Assembly: GCA_029706075.1 (NCBI GenBank)
Contig: JAINUG010000323.1
Span: forward strand, 124,001 to 188,000
Direction: 5' to 3'
DNA: 64,000 bases
Source of the DNA: Aldrovandia affinis
Taxonomy: Eukaryota > Chordata > Actinopteri > Notacanthiformes > Halosauridae
Position numbers and translations under genes: made by a program. This document shows positions 12,370 through 25,033 of the stretch, one piece after another. Below the pieces are notes generated by a model, which searched no databases, was not told the DNA's origin, and saw nothing but the letters and a program-made list of their open reading frames with translations. Every line of letters begins with the position of its first letter. Within the stretch, counting starts at the first letter, position 1.

Positions 12370-12392
12370 CTGCCCGCATTCTCCACCAACTG
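12370..12392 (-). other. Likely primer-binding site next to the 5' LTR
   Basis: Immediately inside the 5' LTR the minus strand reads CAGTTGGTGGAGAATGCGGG. The TTGGTGGAGAATGCGGGC part is where a primer-binding site belongs in an LTR element. I cannot assign the matching tRNA from memory. Confidence 0.4.
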
Positions 12393-12722
12393 TGGCAGGA
12401 TCAGCGGTGTGGGGTTTCCACACAGCCAAAGAACAATAACAAAATCACCATACAACAGAAAAATAGGAGGCAAGAGGGATTTATTAGGGGAACTTACACA
12501 AAACTGGGAATATGGGGAGGCAAACAAGCACAGTCCGTTATTCTCTCTTGTAGTTATTCCAATCCAGGTTCTCCGATAAACAGTGGTTAGCACACAAACA
12601 GGGTTTTCCAAAACAATCCAAGTCGAGCCAGTAGTCAATCCAAATACTATTTTCACCATCACTCTCAATCGCCAGCGCTTTTCCCATACGGTACTTTGCG
12701 ATTATCCTGTGGAAAAGATGCA
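12393..12722 (-). repeat. 5' LTR of the Gmr1-like element
   Basis: Direct repeat of 8192-8526, starting tggcaggatcagcgg and ending …gatgca on the plus strand, so it fits TG…CA. AATAAA occurs on the minus strand (complement of 12480-12485). Because this LTR also has a 3'-internal fragment on its outer side (12761-12872), it may have served as a shared LTR between two tandem copies. Confidence 0.8.
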
Positions 12723-12760
12723 TCTTTTATTTCCTGCATGATCACTTAGCAACGTATCTC

Positions 12761-12872
12761 AGGTGTGGTGTGTCAGCCCCAGACTTCCCATTAAGGTGCG
12801 GGAGTGGAGCCAGTGAGCTACTATGTACCGCCCTTCTACTACCACCCCTCGGTATGCCTCCGGGTGCTTGCC
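12761..12872 (-). repeat. Fragment of element 3' region outside the 5' LTR
   Basis: About 110 bp closely matching 8895-9006, the tail of the RNase H region, in the same orientation. It lies 38 bp outside the 5' LTR, exactly where the 3' end of a neighbouring upstream copy would lie. Similarity stops near 12872. Confidence 0.75.
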
Positions 12873-15201
12873 ACAAAGGTGAAAATGACAGAAAGTACAA
12901 TTTAGATGCACATAAGCACACAAAAGCATGGATGGGGGAGGGGATTTCTGATTGTAATATAGTGATAGGCAAAATGCACCAGAGGAAGTTTTTGCAGAAG
13001 ATTTTCTTCAGCTCAGAAAAGCAGACAGATGGCTCACGGACATTTCATGGATATGCAAGGTTGTGTTCAGCTAACATAAAATCAACTATTCAGGGCATAA
13101 TAAAGAAAGGATGGAGCTTTGGTTCTATCCATTAAAAATGCCTCTCTGTGTGGGAGTGTTACAGTGTAAGTCCTCAGACAAAATTTCAACATAATAAAAT
13201 ACAAAAACAATGCTCCTGTATTTTCATCTGTATGTATTCATCTATAGGGGCCCTGTATCAAATGTAATTGCTCATAATTCCACCATGGTGGTAATACATT
13301 TTTAAATAATACATATAATAAACCTTTTTAATAAATCATAAATTCACAAATTAAGACTGCTTAATTTTGCATGAGGGCTGTTATAAATGTAATCCCCACC
13401 TTCAACCTCTCTTAAAGGCGCATTTGTAAAATGTGAAAAGTAATAACAATATGAAAGGCAGGCCATTATGTACAGCTGCGCTTATCGGTTTAAATTGCCA
13501 GTCAGTAATTTGTCTCTAGAGATTTGAGGAACCAACGCTGTGCTCTGTCTATATGGGGTGTTGGGTAAACACAGACTTGGCTTGCCTGATTGGCTATTCA
13601 CAAAGAACCGCAGAGACTGATTGGCTCTGCCCCATGGGATACCAGAGACGAGGGAAAGCACGCTCACCTTTCTCACCAGCTGCGTCTCATTTAACGCTTT
13701 ATTAATTAAAACCAATGTGGAGAAAACGATTAGCACTGCTTAACCTGGGACCTTGAGAAGCAGGCTGTTATTTAATATTATTAATGAGGCTGTTAAGAAT
13801 GCCCCTTTAGCAATGCGAGTACAAAGTCTAATTGCTTTCCAGCAACTTCAGTTCCTTGTGGTTTCGGCTGTGCAATATTAATGTTCTTTGGAAAACACAT
13901 AAGACCCAAAGTAAATTCTTGAAGACAGTTGTAACGGAGGCTTTGAATGACAGGCATTATTTTTAGCTGACAGAAAACTACTTTCTGTTTAAGCTTAATA
14001 ATGTCAATAAATACAAGGCTAGGCTAATTGTAGTCCTTTAGGAGTTTGCCCACACAGTTATCTGGTTCATCTGGTATTGTTTGTTACACCAGCATATCTA
14101 AAATCACTATGCACAATAGGACAGTGAGGCTCTCGGTGTCCACTCTTTCTGCACTCCAGAAACAAGACATCCCACACCACGGTAACAATAAAGGACACGG
14201 ATATGTGCAAAACCCAGTTACCCGGTTACAAGATTATAATATGATTGCTGTGTAACATAATGAATCTATAGCCAATATTACATGTATTACATATGATAAT
14301 ACTGCTTTCAAGTATATTCAACGCAGTAGAAGTACAATATGTACACTCTGTGTGTGTGTGTGTGTGTGGCATCCTAGACCAGATGATTTTCTTGTGGAAG
14401 GGTGTGCAAGAACTGCACTCAAAAGTATCAGTCCTGTCTTTTTGACTAACTTATTGCAAATCACAAAACTGTGAAAAATGACATGCCATCAGGATGGCTC
14501 CCAGAAAAACAGGGAGCGTCTAGTTATATAAAGATGAAATAACACGACTGTCCTTCAAAATATATAATGTATAATATTTCAAATTTAAATATAATTTAGA
14601 TGCTTCTATGAATGCAAATATGACCTTAAGGATTATAATAATCAAAATTATGGCAAATACTCATTTTAATTGTAAAAATATCCTATATTCAGCGCTCTGG
14701 GAAATGGCAGTAATATTTGATTGACAGCCTCCTATTAGTTATTCATTAGTGAAAATAATTACTTATCTATATATCCTGTACATGTTCAGTTTTTTTACAT
14801 TGAATTAAAGGGATGGAATAAAGTACTGGGCTGTGATCTTTCTTAATGAAGGGAGATAACACATACAGCCAAGACAGAGACACTGGGGTGAATGTTATTA
14901 TATACAGCAAATACATGTATTCCAACAATAACTCTTATGTAATCAAGAGACGGGACACTCGTACCTGCAATGCACCACTTGGATTAAATCATCAAAAAAT
15001 CCTCATCAAACAAAATTTTTCAAACATCACTACACTACACCCACTGAAATCACAATGCTCGGATTCCGCGGAAAAGCTCAAAGTGAGAATGCGCCGGTGA
15101 TGAGGAAATCAGTGATTTCTTTACCCTTGGGTCAGGTGACCATGCCCCAGCTCTCCACCCCTCCCACACCCCCACCTCCCAACCCGACACCCAGCTCTTA
15201 C
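12873..15201. other. Non-coding stretch downstream of the mid1 exon
   Basis: This is read as the start of the mid1 intron after the first coding exon. AT-rich, with a perfect (TG)10 at 14349-14368. No further mid1 exon or other gene is recognised. The open frame past the donor (to 15121) is intron read-through. Confidence 0.6.
14349..14368. repeat. (TG)10 microsatellite
   Basis: Ten uninterrupted TG units. Confidence 0.95.
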
Positions 15202-15864
15202 CTTCAGTTTGTCGTAGCGGTCGCTGAGCGCGCTCACTTGGTGGTCGCGGTGCCGTCCGACCAGCTTGCAGAGAGCGCAGATCAGCTGCTCGTCAGTGAC
15301 GCAGTACATGTTCACCTTCTCGTCCTCGTGCTCCAGGCACATGAGCCCGCGCAGGTGCGAGTCCGGGAGGGGCTCGATGAGCCGGTGGCCCGTGAAGGGC
15401 TTCTTGTTGGGGTGGGTGGCCCGCAGGCACTCCTCGCAGTACGACACCTCGCAGGTCACGCAGGTCTTCACCGCGTCCTGCGGCGGGTCCTGCTCGCAGA
15501 ACTGGCACTGCACCCTCTCGCTGGGCGCGCTCATGGCGGTGCCGTCGAAGGGGCGCTCACGCCGCGTCTCGCTGGGGGAGTTGGGCCCGCTCACCGAGGC
15601 CTTCTGGAATCGGTCGATAATGTTCTGAAGGGTCACGTTGCGCTTGAGTCCCTCTAGGCCTCTCTGGTTGAGGGTGATGACATAACGACAAGTGGGACAC
15701 TGGAAGGCGCTGATGGACTCCACGGGCTCGTTAGGCGTGCAGTGGGACACCAGGATGCGGTGGGCGCAGCTGAAACACAGGCTGTGGGCGCAGGGCAGCA
15801 GCAGTGGGTCCTCGAAGAGCTCCAGACAGATAGGGCAGGTCAGCTCCGACTCCAGCGTTTCCAT
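15202..15864 (-). CDS. mid1: Midline-1 (TRIM18) E3 ubiquitin ligase, first coding exon
   Basis: Encodes residues 1-221 of a tripartite-motif E3 ligase that in vertebrates binds microtubules and, through alpha4, targets PP2A. The RING finger has C10, C13, C25, H27, C30, C33, C56 and C59. A linker follows with [12 protein letters not shown] at 93-104. B-box 1 runs from C120 to about 162 and B-box 2 from C176 to H208, all zinc ligands present. ATG 15864 has a good context (AAGATGG), and an in-frame TAG lies 15 bases upstream (15877-15879), fixing the start. After codon 221 (…RYDKLK) comes the donor GTAAGAG (15201-15195), phase 0. Coiled coil, COS box, fibronectin III and SPRY exons are not in view. 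Residues such as VSHC…VESI favour mid1 over its paralogue mid2. The exon is much richer in CpG than its flanks. Confidence 0.93.
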
Positions 15865-15920
15865 CTTCAGGCCAAACTAAGCGGTGTCGTCAGCGAAATC
15901 CAGGGAAGCTGATCAGCTAT
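15865..15920 (-). other. mid1: 5' UTR part of the mid1 first coding exon
   Basis: On the minus strand a pyrimidine-rich stretch ends in TTGTTCCAG at 15929-15921, a good splice acceptor. That leaves 56 non-coding bases before the ATG, with no upstream ATG. mid1 genes in vertebrates have separate upstream non-coding exons, so at least one more exon is expected at higher coordinates. Confidence 0.6.
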
Positions 15921-18900
15921 CTGGAACAATGACACGGGAACAGAACACGATTAGATTAGAACCGGCCAGAGAGGCGTGAGCTACAAGGAGGCTGTCAACT
16001 TTCGCACCGGTGGTTTTAATATACGGATATTTTGCATTGTTAATGACGAGAAGCAAGGGATTTCTCATCAAGAGGGCAGCACAGCAAGACAAAATGGTCA
16101 TTTTAGTATTTTTATTATTGCTTTAGGCATTATGCTAAGGAGTTAACCTGCAGCAATGAGGAATTATGCAACTGATTATTGTAATGGATTCTGACAACTT
16201 AAGCCTTATGTAGCGGAAGGATGCACAATTGCATAAGGCAGTACAAAAGCAGATGTTATTTTTATGGGTGACTTGGCTCGTATTTAAAAAATGTGTTCCC
16301 TAATGACCAAAATGCAGTAGTCCAAAAGTAAAAGTAAGGACAATGGCTGAACTCTACTCTTCACCAACCCCGAAGTGAAATTATTACTTTGCATAGATAT
16401 CGATTGACTGCACAGATTTTTACCAAGCCACAAAATTGCACTGAAATTCATTGATATTGTAGTGATGCCACTTGACAATTATAAATAATTGTAAATAGCC
16501 CCCTTCCTTCTGAATTCTATTTATGCTTTTTTGGTTTGATCACTTTTTAACACAGAAGTGGGAGGGAAGAAAAACGTTACCGTTAACAATAGAAACGAAG
16601 CGGCAAGTAATAATCGTCCAGGACAAAGTCCCTCAGTCTGCTTCAACAATGGCCAGCCAGTGGCCTGGCAAAGAAGCACGCTGAAGGCACACAGACACAC
16701 TGAGGTTCGACAGAGTGCCGGACATATGTCTACACCGAGGCTCAATAACCCAACAATTTAAAGAAAAAACAACTAACAGTGAAGTAAAAGCTTAAAAGAC
16801 AAAATGTCAGACACCCAGCCTAAATGATCAGTGTAGCCCTACTCAAATTGTACTGAACCAATTGTGTGTTTGATAATTAAATCTACTGCCCATAATTCGA
16901 TTTTTGTGTGCTTTTAGCCTAATGTTATACATATGGGTGATCAAAACATATAAGAATACGGTTGTACTTCTCCCCAAAGCACATTCGTAAGGTGCCACAC
17001 TCTAATGCTGGATATATATTTCTTAATTTAGTACAATTACACATCAAACACTACTGTGACTCAGTAAATCCTAATCAGCATGGATCACCGCCACTAGAAA
17101 TTACATCAAAAGCAGGATATATACGCAATAGATCGGTGCATTATAAGCAAAAACAAAACAAAAGGTGTGCCCTTAAATGGAACTAGATGTATTCATTCCA
17201 TTGGCACTTTCAATGACATAGCCTCCATGGGCTCAGTTCCCTGACAGTACAAATACAATCATAGTGTGATAGTTTTGACTTCTACGTATCAATTTTGCTG
17301 TAGCTAAACCGAGGTGTCTGAATGGGTACTAAAACACGCTAATCAAATAGCATGTTGAAGAGCCCACATGATTAGACTCAAAATTTTTATATCTGTAAGT
17401 TTCAGATGAGACACCCTCCCACACACACCTTAAACACAGACATGATGACAAACGATATCATGCATGCTTTAAATGTCATTCCTGAACAAACATACATGTA
17501 TTTGCACTAAACACAAACTAGAGAAGGTATTATCACCAAATATACATTGAGCGGGCCATAAACTGTTTTTGCTGTGAGCCATAAATCTGCTTCTGTGAGT
17601 CAAAGTTTTAATAAATGAGCTTTGTAGTCTCTCTTTATACTGCTTGATCCTGGAACATTTTCCTTTATATGATGTATTATAGCAGTAGTTTGCACATTGT
17701 TTTACTAATATTTATTAGTTATTATATAAATTATTTTGTATATTATTTACACTGATTTATAGTCAAACGCAATTAAAAATGAAAACCCATTTATAGTACA
17801 GTACCCATATGAATTACATCATCTTAATTGTATGAGGGGAACTGTGGACAGATCATTGTTGATCTTTTTTTATTTAGGTTGTGTTGCTAAAATCTTATAC
17901 AGTGATAGAGCTATGTGAGACAGTGTGCCCACACTGACCCACTTCCCTGGTCCAGGTCCAGTGTAATTTACTGAACCTTCTGACTTACTGGACCAGACCC
18001 ATTCTAATCTGGGAAAGTCACCTCAAACCCAGATAAATGATTTATCACATAAATTATTCAAATCAACCTGCGAGAAAATGCATTTGAGATGTACTTACTT
18101 GTAACTTTGCCTCCGGAAAATATCAAACAAAACATGTTGAAACAGATTGCGTATAAAATAATGTATATACAAAAATAAAGTACAAAATTAGAGAGTAAAA
18201 TAATTTCATCACAACACAGTCAGGTTTTAAAGTTGTTATATGTGGAGTCAGCTATGGTTTAAAATAATATCTTTAGATCCAAAACTAATGCTAAGGACAT
18301 GTCTGTTTCAGTCAAGCAAATCAGTAAGACTAAACTTCTCACAGGAGTATGTACAGATGGAGGTAGAGACACTCAATCTTCCTTATCTGCTGATGACAAA
18401 GTTGTGATTTAGACACAAATGCAAAAACCCATCAAGCTCTGAACGACGTCCAAACCAATCCATATCATTTTTTTACTGTCTACAAAAATATACTACACAA
18501 ATCCATAGTCCAAAGTTTGACGTTAATGCTAACTGGCAGAAAGCACTTCTGCATGTGTCTTCGTTATCGTGGTATGAGACACTCTGAGTACCACAGGTAA
18601 GAGCGCACCCTGGCTAAGAGCCAGCTCGACGCTGTGTCAGTGCGCTGAGCCTGGTAGAAAGCCTCCCCGTTCACATGTACTTTACTTTACCCACCGATGG
18701 ATTTCGCCCACGTTTGCGTCGAGGAGACATTTCGGTGGAGAGGGAGCTGCCACCAACGCAGATCACGAATGCATATTTGTAAAAAAAAGGAAAGAAAAGA
18801 GAGACCCTGTGTCAGTACGGAGCACGGAGAAGCCAGATGGGAGCGTTCTTCAAAGCTCAGTAATCCAGGATCTGGGCTGTCATTAAGTGGGAGACTGCTG

Positions 18901-19356
18901 ATACTGGGGCAAGCACAACAGGAAGAGCTGCCCGACAATTCCAGGAAAGCCTGCTCCACCCAGATCACCTCCGCCTAGCGCCCAGAAAAAGCCCCCCTCT
19001 CAGGCCAGGACGCAGCCCTCCAAAACTGTGGGCCCTCACTGCTGGGGGGTCCGCTGTCCTCTCTCACGCCTCCCCTGCCCCCAGCCCCCTGCCTGTCCCA
19101 GCTGTGCAGTAGTGTAGTCTCTCTCTCTGTCTCTCCACTCCTTCTCTGTGCTCCTTTTCAGGGAACCTTTCTGGCTCTGTCACCGAGAATTCAACAAAAA
19201 AAGAATCCTGATGAAACTCAGCGAACGAGAGCCCAACAGTGCAGTGTGATTCAATGGGGAGCAGAGTGCACAGATCTCCAAAACAACAGGCTGACCTGGA
19301 GCTGGCAGATTGCATCGAAACAGTTCCCTCTGAAAACTGTTAAAGTACGCGCTTGG

Positions 19357-19586
19357 GTGTGTGTGTGTGTGCGCGTGTGAGTTCGGGATATCTGATTAAT
19401 GTTGTGTGTGCGTGTGCATGTGCATGTGTGTTTGAGAGATATATGATTAGTGGTGTGTGCGTGTCTGCATGTAAAGGAGAAAGGAATAGATGCATGATTC
19501 ACTGTGCACGTTTATGTGTGTGTGTGTGCGTGTGCGTGTGCGTGCGTGTGTGTATGTGCGTGTCTATGTGTGCATGTCCATGTGTG
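19357..19586. repeat. Interrupted GT-rich tract
   Basis: Two blocks of GT/GC alternation (19357-19379 and 19515-19586) joined by TG-rich sequence. Long alternating purine-pyrimidine runs of this kind can adopt Z-DNA. Confidence 0.85.
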
Positions 19587-19933
19587 ATCAATTGAAATTC
19601 TCCTCTCATGGCATTGTTATGATTCTGTACTTTATCAAAATGATTCATGTGTACTGCAGAAAGGCTGTGCTGTCTGAAGTGCTGACAATAGTTTTTTTTA
19701 TGCAAGGACAAATTGTGGAGCGTTGAAGAGTCACAAATACGTACACTACACACCTCTTCTGAATATATTCTGTGCATTGGGATTAAAATATTATACAATT
19801 CTTAAACAGAATTTAGCTGAGTCAGAATAGAGTCAGTCTGAGATCTGCTGTTTAGCTCCTGATACTTGCTGTACAAGAAGTAAAAATTAAACAGATCTCC
19901 AGTCAGAGAAATAGCTGTTTTAGAAAAAGTGGA

Positions 19934-20071
19934 ATTATTTTTATTATTATTACTATTACTACTACTACTATTACTACTACTAATATTAATAATAATAACA
20001 ACGACAACAATAATAATATTTGATTGCATTTATATAGCACCTTTCAGGAACCCAAAGCGCTTTGCAGTTTA
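19934..20071 (+). repeat. Trinucleotide tract plus dispersed fish repeat tail
   Basis: An ATT/ACT/AAT tract (19934-20023) runs into tgcatttatatagcaccttt…aacccaaagcgctttgcag. This is a widely dispersed tail in fish genomes, which usually has a trinucleotide repeat at one end. A second copy is at 43963-44075. Confidence 0.6.
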
Positions 20072-20879
20072 TTGATCCATCCTAACCATTTTTAACAAAA
20101 TAGCACATAAATTAACTGCTAAAAAGACATACTAAATATGTTAGTAATCTTGATCCTGTGTGTTTGAGATTATTGAGTTTAAATGTGCTGCTGGGTTGTA
20201 TTCTGAACAGACCTTGTGAATATTCCAAATAACACTGACAAGAAAACATACGTGAACAGAAAACAAAATGTCTACATGGATAAAGGCCCCTTTTTTAATG
20301 AATAGGATCTTTACTGTTCAGTATCTTTTATATCCACTAAGAGTGGCACTGTGACAAAACATTTTTTTATCTTTTCCTGTGAGTATGACCCTCCTCGTTT
20401 CAACAAGTGCAGAGGTTCAGCTTTTACTTTGGGGGTGATCTTTGATCGGTTACACACTCTAGCTGCTGTTGACTGAATGCTAGCAGACCTCTGCCATCCC
20501 ACCCACATCCTGCACACAGATGTCTGGTCTCTGCGCATAGCTATGTTTGTTGTGTCCCCTGAATGTGATTTGGGATCCTGAACACAAGAAAGGGCTTTGC
20601 AGGGCAGGGGTATGTTCTCCATTACCGTCACTCTGAGGCAATGTTTCCCGAGTTCGCTGTATTGTTTCTCTAGAGATCTAGTCTCTAGAGATCAGTTTAG
20701 TACAGGCATTCACCTAATTACCTCGGTTGTAGTTTAGGGAACCGACATAATTTGCAGTGACCTCCATTTCATGAACTTGTGAACACATTTGTGTCAACTT
20801 CCACATGATTTTGCACGCAGATAAATATCTTAAGTTGTTATCGTATGTCATTTTACAAAACTACTCATTCAAACACTTC

Positions 20880-20975
20880 TGCTGCTTCTTCTACTACCGC
20901 TACTACTTCTGTAGAACTACTACTATAAGTTACTTGTAGTTATTACTACTACTACTACTAATAATTTTATTATTA
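20880..20975. repeat. ACT/ATT trinucleotide-rich tract
   Basis: Imperfect CTA/ACT units followed by attactactactactactaa and a short ATT run. Confidence 0.8.
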
Positions 20976-22950
20976 GAGTAATATAAGCATGTCTGGGTGT
21001 TTTCTAATATTTTCCTGCAGCACAATTTTGAAGACGTATAGACGTAATGTATATAGCTTTTAGTCATTCTGTCATATTTTCTATTAGATATCCGACTTTA
21101 AAATTGTACTGCACTGAAAGAGGGTACTATAGATCCGGATTAGCAAAGACATACATGAGTTATGTATCAGCTCTTAAAAACACACTGTTTTATTGAGCCT
21201 GGAAGTACAATTACAGCTTCCAGTGGCCATACCCATCGACACAGGCTGCACACTAAGAGCTCTGTAATAAATCCATCTGCTTTCATGTGTCACCAGCATC
21301 AAGGCCACAGCGTCTGCTAATTTTTTATGTGTTTCAGAACTGAAGTGTTTAATTTAACTCACTGATTGATTAAGGACTCTACACTTTGCCATGTTCCTAA
21401 GGCCTAAATTGGCTGCTGACTGAAAGGAAACCACAAAAAAACATGCAGACACCGCAGGAATATAGTTTGAGATTCCTGTCCCAGAGTAAATGAGGAATTT
21501 CATTCTGGACAATTAAATTATTCAGGGGTGACAATTATTCACATTTATCATGCTATACTGTATATGATTATCACATCTTATGTATATGATACGATATGAT
21601 ATGCAATGACATTTTAATGTACTTTTCTTCAATCTAACACTTGTTACCAGATACATATGTTCTTTACAACAGAAATGTGAAAGAGCTGTTCTCAGATTCA
21701 CTATCCCACATTAAAGAAAGTTATAGAGTCAGTCAATCATTCATTCATTAAGCGTCTCATACGCACTGTGAAACCGTCCATAAAATAAACCAGAAGCAGA
21801 CTTTTACAGCACAAAAGGCTTTTCATCAGTTTGCCATTTTATGGCACTCTCACAATTAAAATGAGATTGTAGAATATTGACTGTTATTGACTGTGTAAAA
21901 TATGGAATTTCTGTGCCTATCAAAGTATTAAAATGCAAGGGAAAATGGTTAATCCAAACAAAATAGAATGTTTTAATAATAGGATAATGAAATAAGAAAT
22001 ATATACAGTATGTGTGTACACTTCTTATAACCTGGGCATGGAACTCAATGCATACATTCCACACAACATACATTCCAAAATATAAAATAAAAATGCATCA
22101 GAAAAGCCCAATTATTGACTATAAGAACAAAAATGCGTCAATCTCAGCTGGAACAGAGATGGGCTAAGAACAGATAAAACTTTTACATTTGACTCATCGA
22201 AATAAGAGGGATTATTTGCATTGACCATTTTTTCTTGTCTCTTTGAGACCTCACAAGAACAAGCAGTATGCGGCAGATGACTGGCATGTCGTTTGCTGTC
22301 TCTCCCTCTCCTCCGGTTTTCACTCCGGGGAATTTTAAGGGGAAGGAGGTAGCATCTGTTGTCCATTTGCCCAGGTTTCAGACCCTTGTCCCTGCTGCTT
22401 TAAGATCAGACTCTCAGATTATTCTAAATCTTTGTGTCGTTTCCTCCTCAGCATGGTGAAGAATACCTTCCCTTGACCCATACTGAAAGCATTACATTTA
22501 TTCCTTTGTAAACACCAGGCCACTGGCATGAGAAATATGAGGTGTAATTAATGGCATGTGAATGGAGTTCCACACTCGCCCCTTCTGAAGTGTCCAGCTG
22601 GGCAGGAATGAGGGGTGTCGGTGGGTCACAGCGACGCACAGAGGGAGGTAAGCAGCAGGGGGTGCTGGCGGGTTCTGCTCCATAATGGAGCTGCCAGTGA
22701 AATGCACTTCAGAGCGACGGGGCGCTTAGCGCCTTGTTTAAATAATTAGCCATGGAAGTGTCATTGTTAGGAATATTACGTTTCTGTTCATCAACATGAA
22801 TACTACTGTATATTTCATGTCATGTTCATCTCATACGCTCAAATATAGGTTTTGATAGCAGTGGCTAGAGTCAGTACTGTAATCAAGCATAGAAAGCACT
22901 GTAAAATTGTATTAAGTGGGAATTTCATGATATGCATTCAAAAATCTATG

Positions 22951-23005
22951 AATATAAGTGTATATATATATATATATGCAACATATATATATACTGTATA
23001 TACAC
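22951..23005. repeat. TA-rich microsatellite
   Basis: (TA) run at 22961-22977, then acatatatatatactgtatatac. Confidence 0.9.
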
Positions 23006-23500
23006 TCTTTAAGCTGCAGTTAGGTGATTTAACAAAGTTTGATTTATGCCATTGCCAAGGAAACCATATGTTGTTAATAGACAAACCAAACACTGAAACC
23101 TTTTGCTGTATGGATGACATTTCACGTCTCTTTGTAGATGTATTCACTGCTCTATAATCACCCAAAGATAAAATGCTGATTTAGACCCAAAGGGGAGAAA
23201 GGCAGAACTACTGTAAATTTATACGCACATGCTTTCATAGGTAAGGTTCCCGAGTAGAGCAACTTAGATGTCCATCCCTCAGATGACAGCATAGGAATGA
23301 CAGAAGGTCACTGATGGGGCGGAATGAACACATCCGTTAAGGGTGATGCAGAGGCTGGCCTGCCTGCACCACTGGCGGCTCGTCGGCAAACATATCATCC
23401 TCATCAGTGCCCTCCAGCTTTATCCACAACATTAATGCCCTCCTTGCAGCGCTGCAGTCACCCTGAGTGTAGAAACAAGCGATCTCTCTGCCTGCAGTGA

Positions 23501-23745
23501 ATTATTATTATTATTATTATAGCTATTTAGAAGATGCTCTTATGCAGAGCGACTCACACATGTTACGTTTCTTTAAGTCCATTTACACCTCTGGATATTT
23601 ACGGAAACAATTCGGGTTAAGTAGGCTACCTTGCTTAAGGGTACAACAGCTCAAGGGTTCCCCCACCTGGGAATTGAAATTTCTAACGGCACCTTTGCGT
23701 TACAAGCCGAGTTCCCTAACTATTATACTACACTACCACCAGGAT
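23501..23745 (+). repeat. Dispersed fish repeat with (ATT)n head
   Basis: (ATT)n at 23501-23520 followed by gatgctcttatgcagagcga, then ctaccttgcttaagggtaca, then cacctgggaattgaa and a ttccctaactattatacta end. These blocks in this order mark a very common fish repeat family. Partial copies occur at 33805-33860 (opposite strand), 39190-39258 and 50803-50958. The 108-codon open frame here is chance. Confidence 0.65.
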
Positions 23746-24304
23746 AGGCTGAGCATCTCTGATCTGTCACATTCTGAGCGGGGCACAGCTCAAAAAACAT
23801 CGGGCATTGTTAAATCTCTCTGATAAGTTTATATTGCAGCTCAGATATTTACATTCTGGAGACGCATCTACTGGAGACGAGTGTGCTGGCTTTGTTTAAT
23901 CTCTGCAAGGAAACTTAATTATCACGTATTCCAGAACCATTTAATTCTGTATGGTAGCATTTACTGGAACTCGAAAGTGAAATTAATGCAGTTTAACAAC
24001 TGTTTGTTAAAGTTTGTGAAACTTCGCTTCAAAGGTGTTAATGGAGAAAATGCCTTTGCGGCAAACCTCTCTGTTTGATGGATTATGGGTAACATTAGGC
24101 TCGCCATTACCGACTCTCCCCACTCTTTTTTTTTCTTTTGAATGTCTGATGTGGCGGAACTGAATCAATTTTTAATTAATCGCAGGCGGTAAGGTTGCAG
24201 CGCTCTCCTCCATCTCATCGTATCTAGTGCTTAACCTGTTTAATTATTCAAAGGCCTCTCCCTAAAAATGGTTTGGAAAATGCCTTTACGACAGGGATGG
24301 ATAA

Positions 24305-24348
24305 CATATATAGCTATATATGTATATGTGTATATATATATATATATT
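24305..24348. repeat. TA-rich microsatellite
   Basis: Imperfect TA run ending in about ten uninterrupted TA units. Confidence 0.9.
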
Positions 24349-24999
24349 AACAGAGAAAAATGCTAATGCTCCCCCAGAAATCTGCAGGTACCCACAAAGT
24401 GGAGAAGAGTCTCGGGTGAATAAGGCAGTGTGCTGCAATGGAAAACATGTGGGCCGCCCCACAGAGACCTCGATGTGGGACAGAAATTAAGCAACATTAA
24501 CACACGTGACCATCCCCGACAATGCGACAAGATGCAGAGGAGAGCAGATCAGCACAGTACTTATTTCATATTTAATCTCCCTTTATTTGAGTTCCGAGCC
24601 CAAGGTTCATACAAAGCCCAACTCAGTGACTGGCATTCATATAAGTAGGCTACTCCTTTCACCCATTAGGCGATGTTCAATTTTTAAAGTGAATGGGTCG
24701 GTGTGACAGAAATCCGATCTCCAGAAAAAGTAAGAGCCAATTAAACCAATTAAAATATGATTTATTTAAGCTATAATGGAGAGGCTGAACGCACAAAGAA
24801 GAGCTGAATGATAATGCGTGTGCGCAGTATGGAGGCAAATGGTGCATCTACCCCCTTGACATAACCGAAGCAGGCATCATACGGAGCGCAGTGCCGAAAG
24901 TAGGTCAAACGCTTTGATTTATCACACATAATCAGCGTATGGAGTTTAATATTCTAATGAACTGGGCGTGCGGGGAAAAGACCATTGTTGTTACCTTTG

Positions 25000-25033
25000 A
25001 ATATATATATATATGTGTGTGTGCGTGTGTGTG
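25000..25033. repeat. (AT)n(GT)n microsatellite
   Basis: AT units at 25001-25014 passing into GT/GC units. Confidence 0.9.

Larger units (their letters stand above)
8192..12722 (-). mobile_element. Gmr1-like Ty3/gypsy LTR retrotransposon, degenerate
   Basis: Two direct repeats of about 330 bp (8192-8526 and 12393-12722) flank gag and pol relics read on the minus strand. The order from the 5' side is gag, protease, integrase, reverse transcriptase, RNase H. Integrase before reverse transcriptase is the copia-like order known within Ty3/gypsy only for the Gmr1-like group of deuterostomes. All reading frames contain stops or frameshifts, the reverse transcriptase active-site box reads YLGD, and an extra integrase piece sits next to the 3' LTR. 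Fixed, inactive copy. Confidence 0.85.
15921..23500. other. Non-coding stretch upstream of the mid1 exon
   Basis: No coding exon recognised. Contains the GT-rich tract near 19.4-19.6 kb, trinucleotide tracts near 19.9 and 20.9 kb and a dispersed fish repeat tail at 20020-20071. A somewhat GC-rich patch lies at 18560-19100. The only notable splice-like site is a perfect donor on the minus strand near 18093 (CAA|GTAAGT), without other support. Confidence 0.5.

Noticed and set aside
15121-15201. Extension of the mid1 frame beyond codon 221
   Set aside because: The codons after RYDKLK follow a consensus donor and encode a Gly/Arg-rich tail unlike any Midline protein. This is intron read-through.
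15293-15657. Other long frames overlapping the mid1 exon on both strands
   Set aside because: Shadow frames of a GC-rich exon; no family motifs.
18085-18110. Minus-strand donor CAA|GTAAGT as a mid1 5' exon end
   Set aside because: The donor is perfect but the upstream sequence is ordinary AT-rich DNA with no acceptor or promoter signs.
23497-23823. 108-codon frame starting MNYYYYYYS
   Set aside because: Lies over an (ATT)n tract and a dispersed repeat; the Tyr run is the translated repeat.
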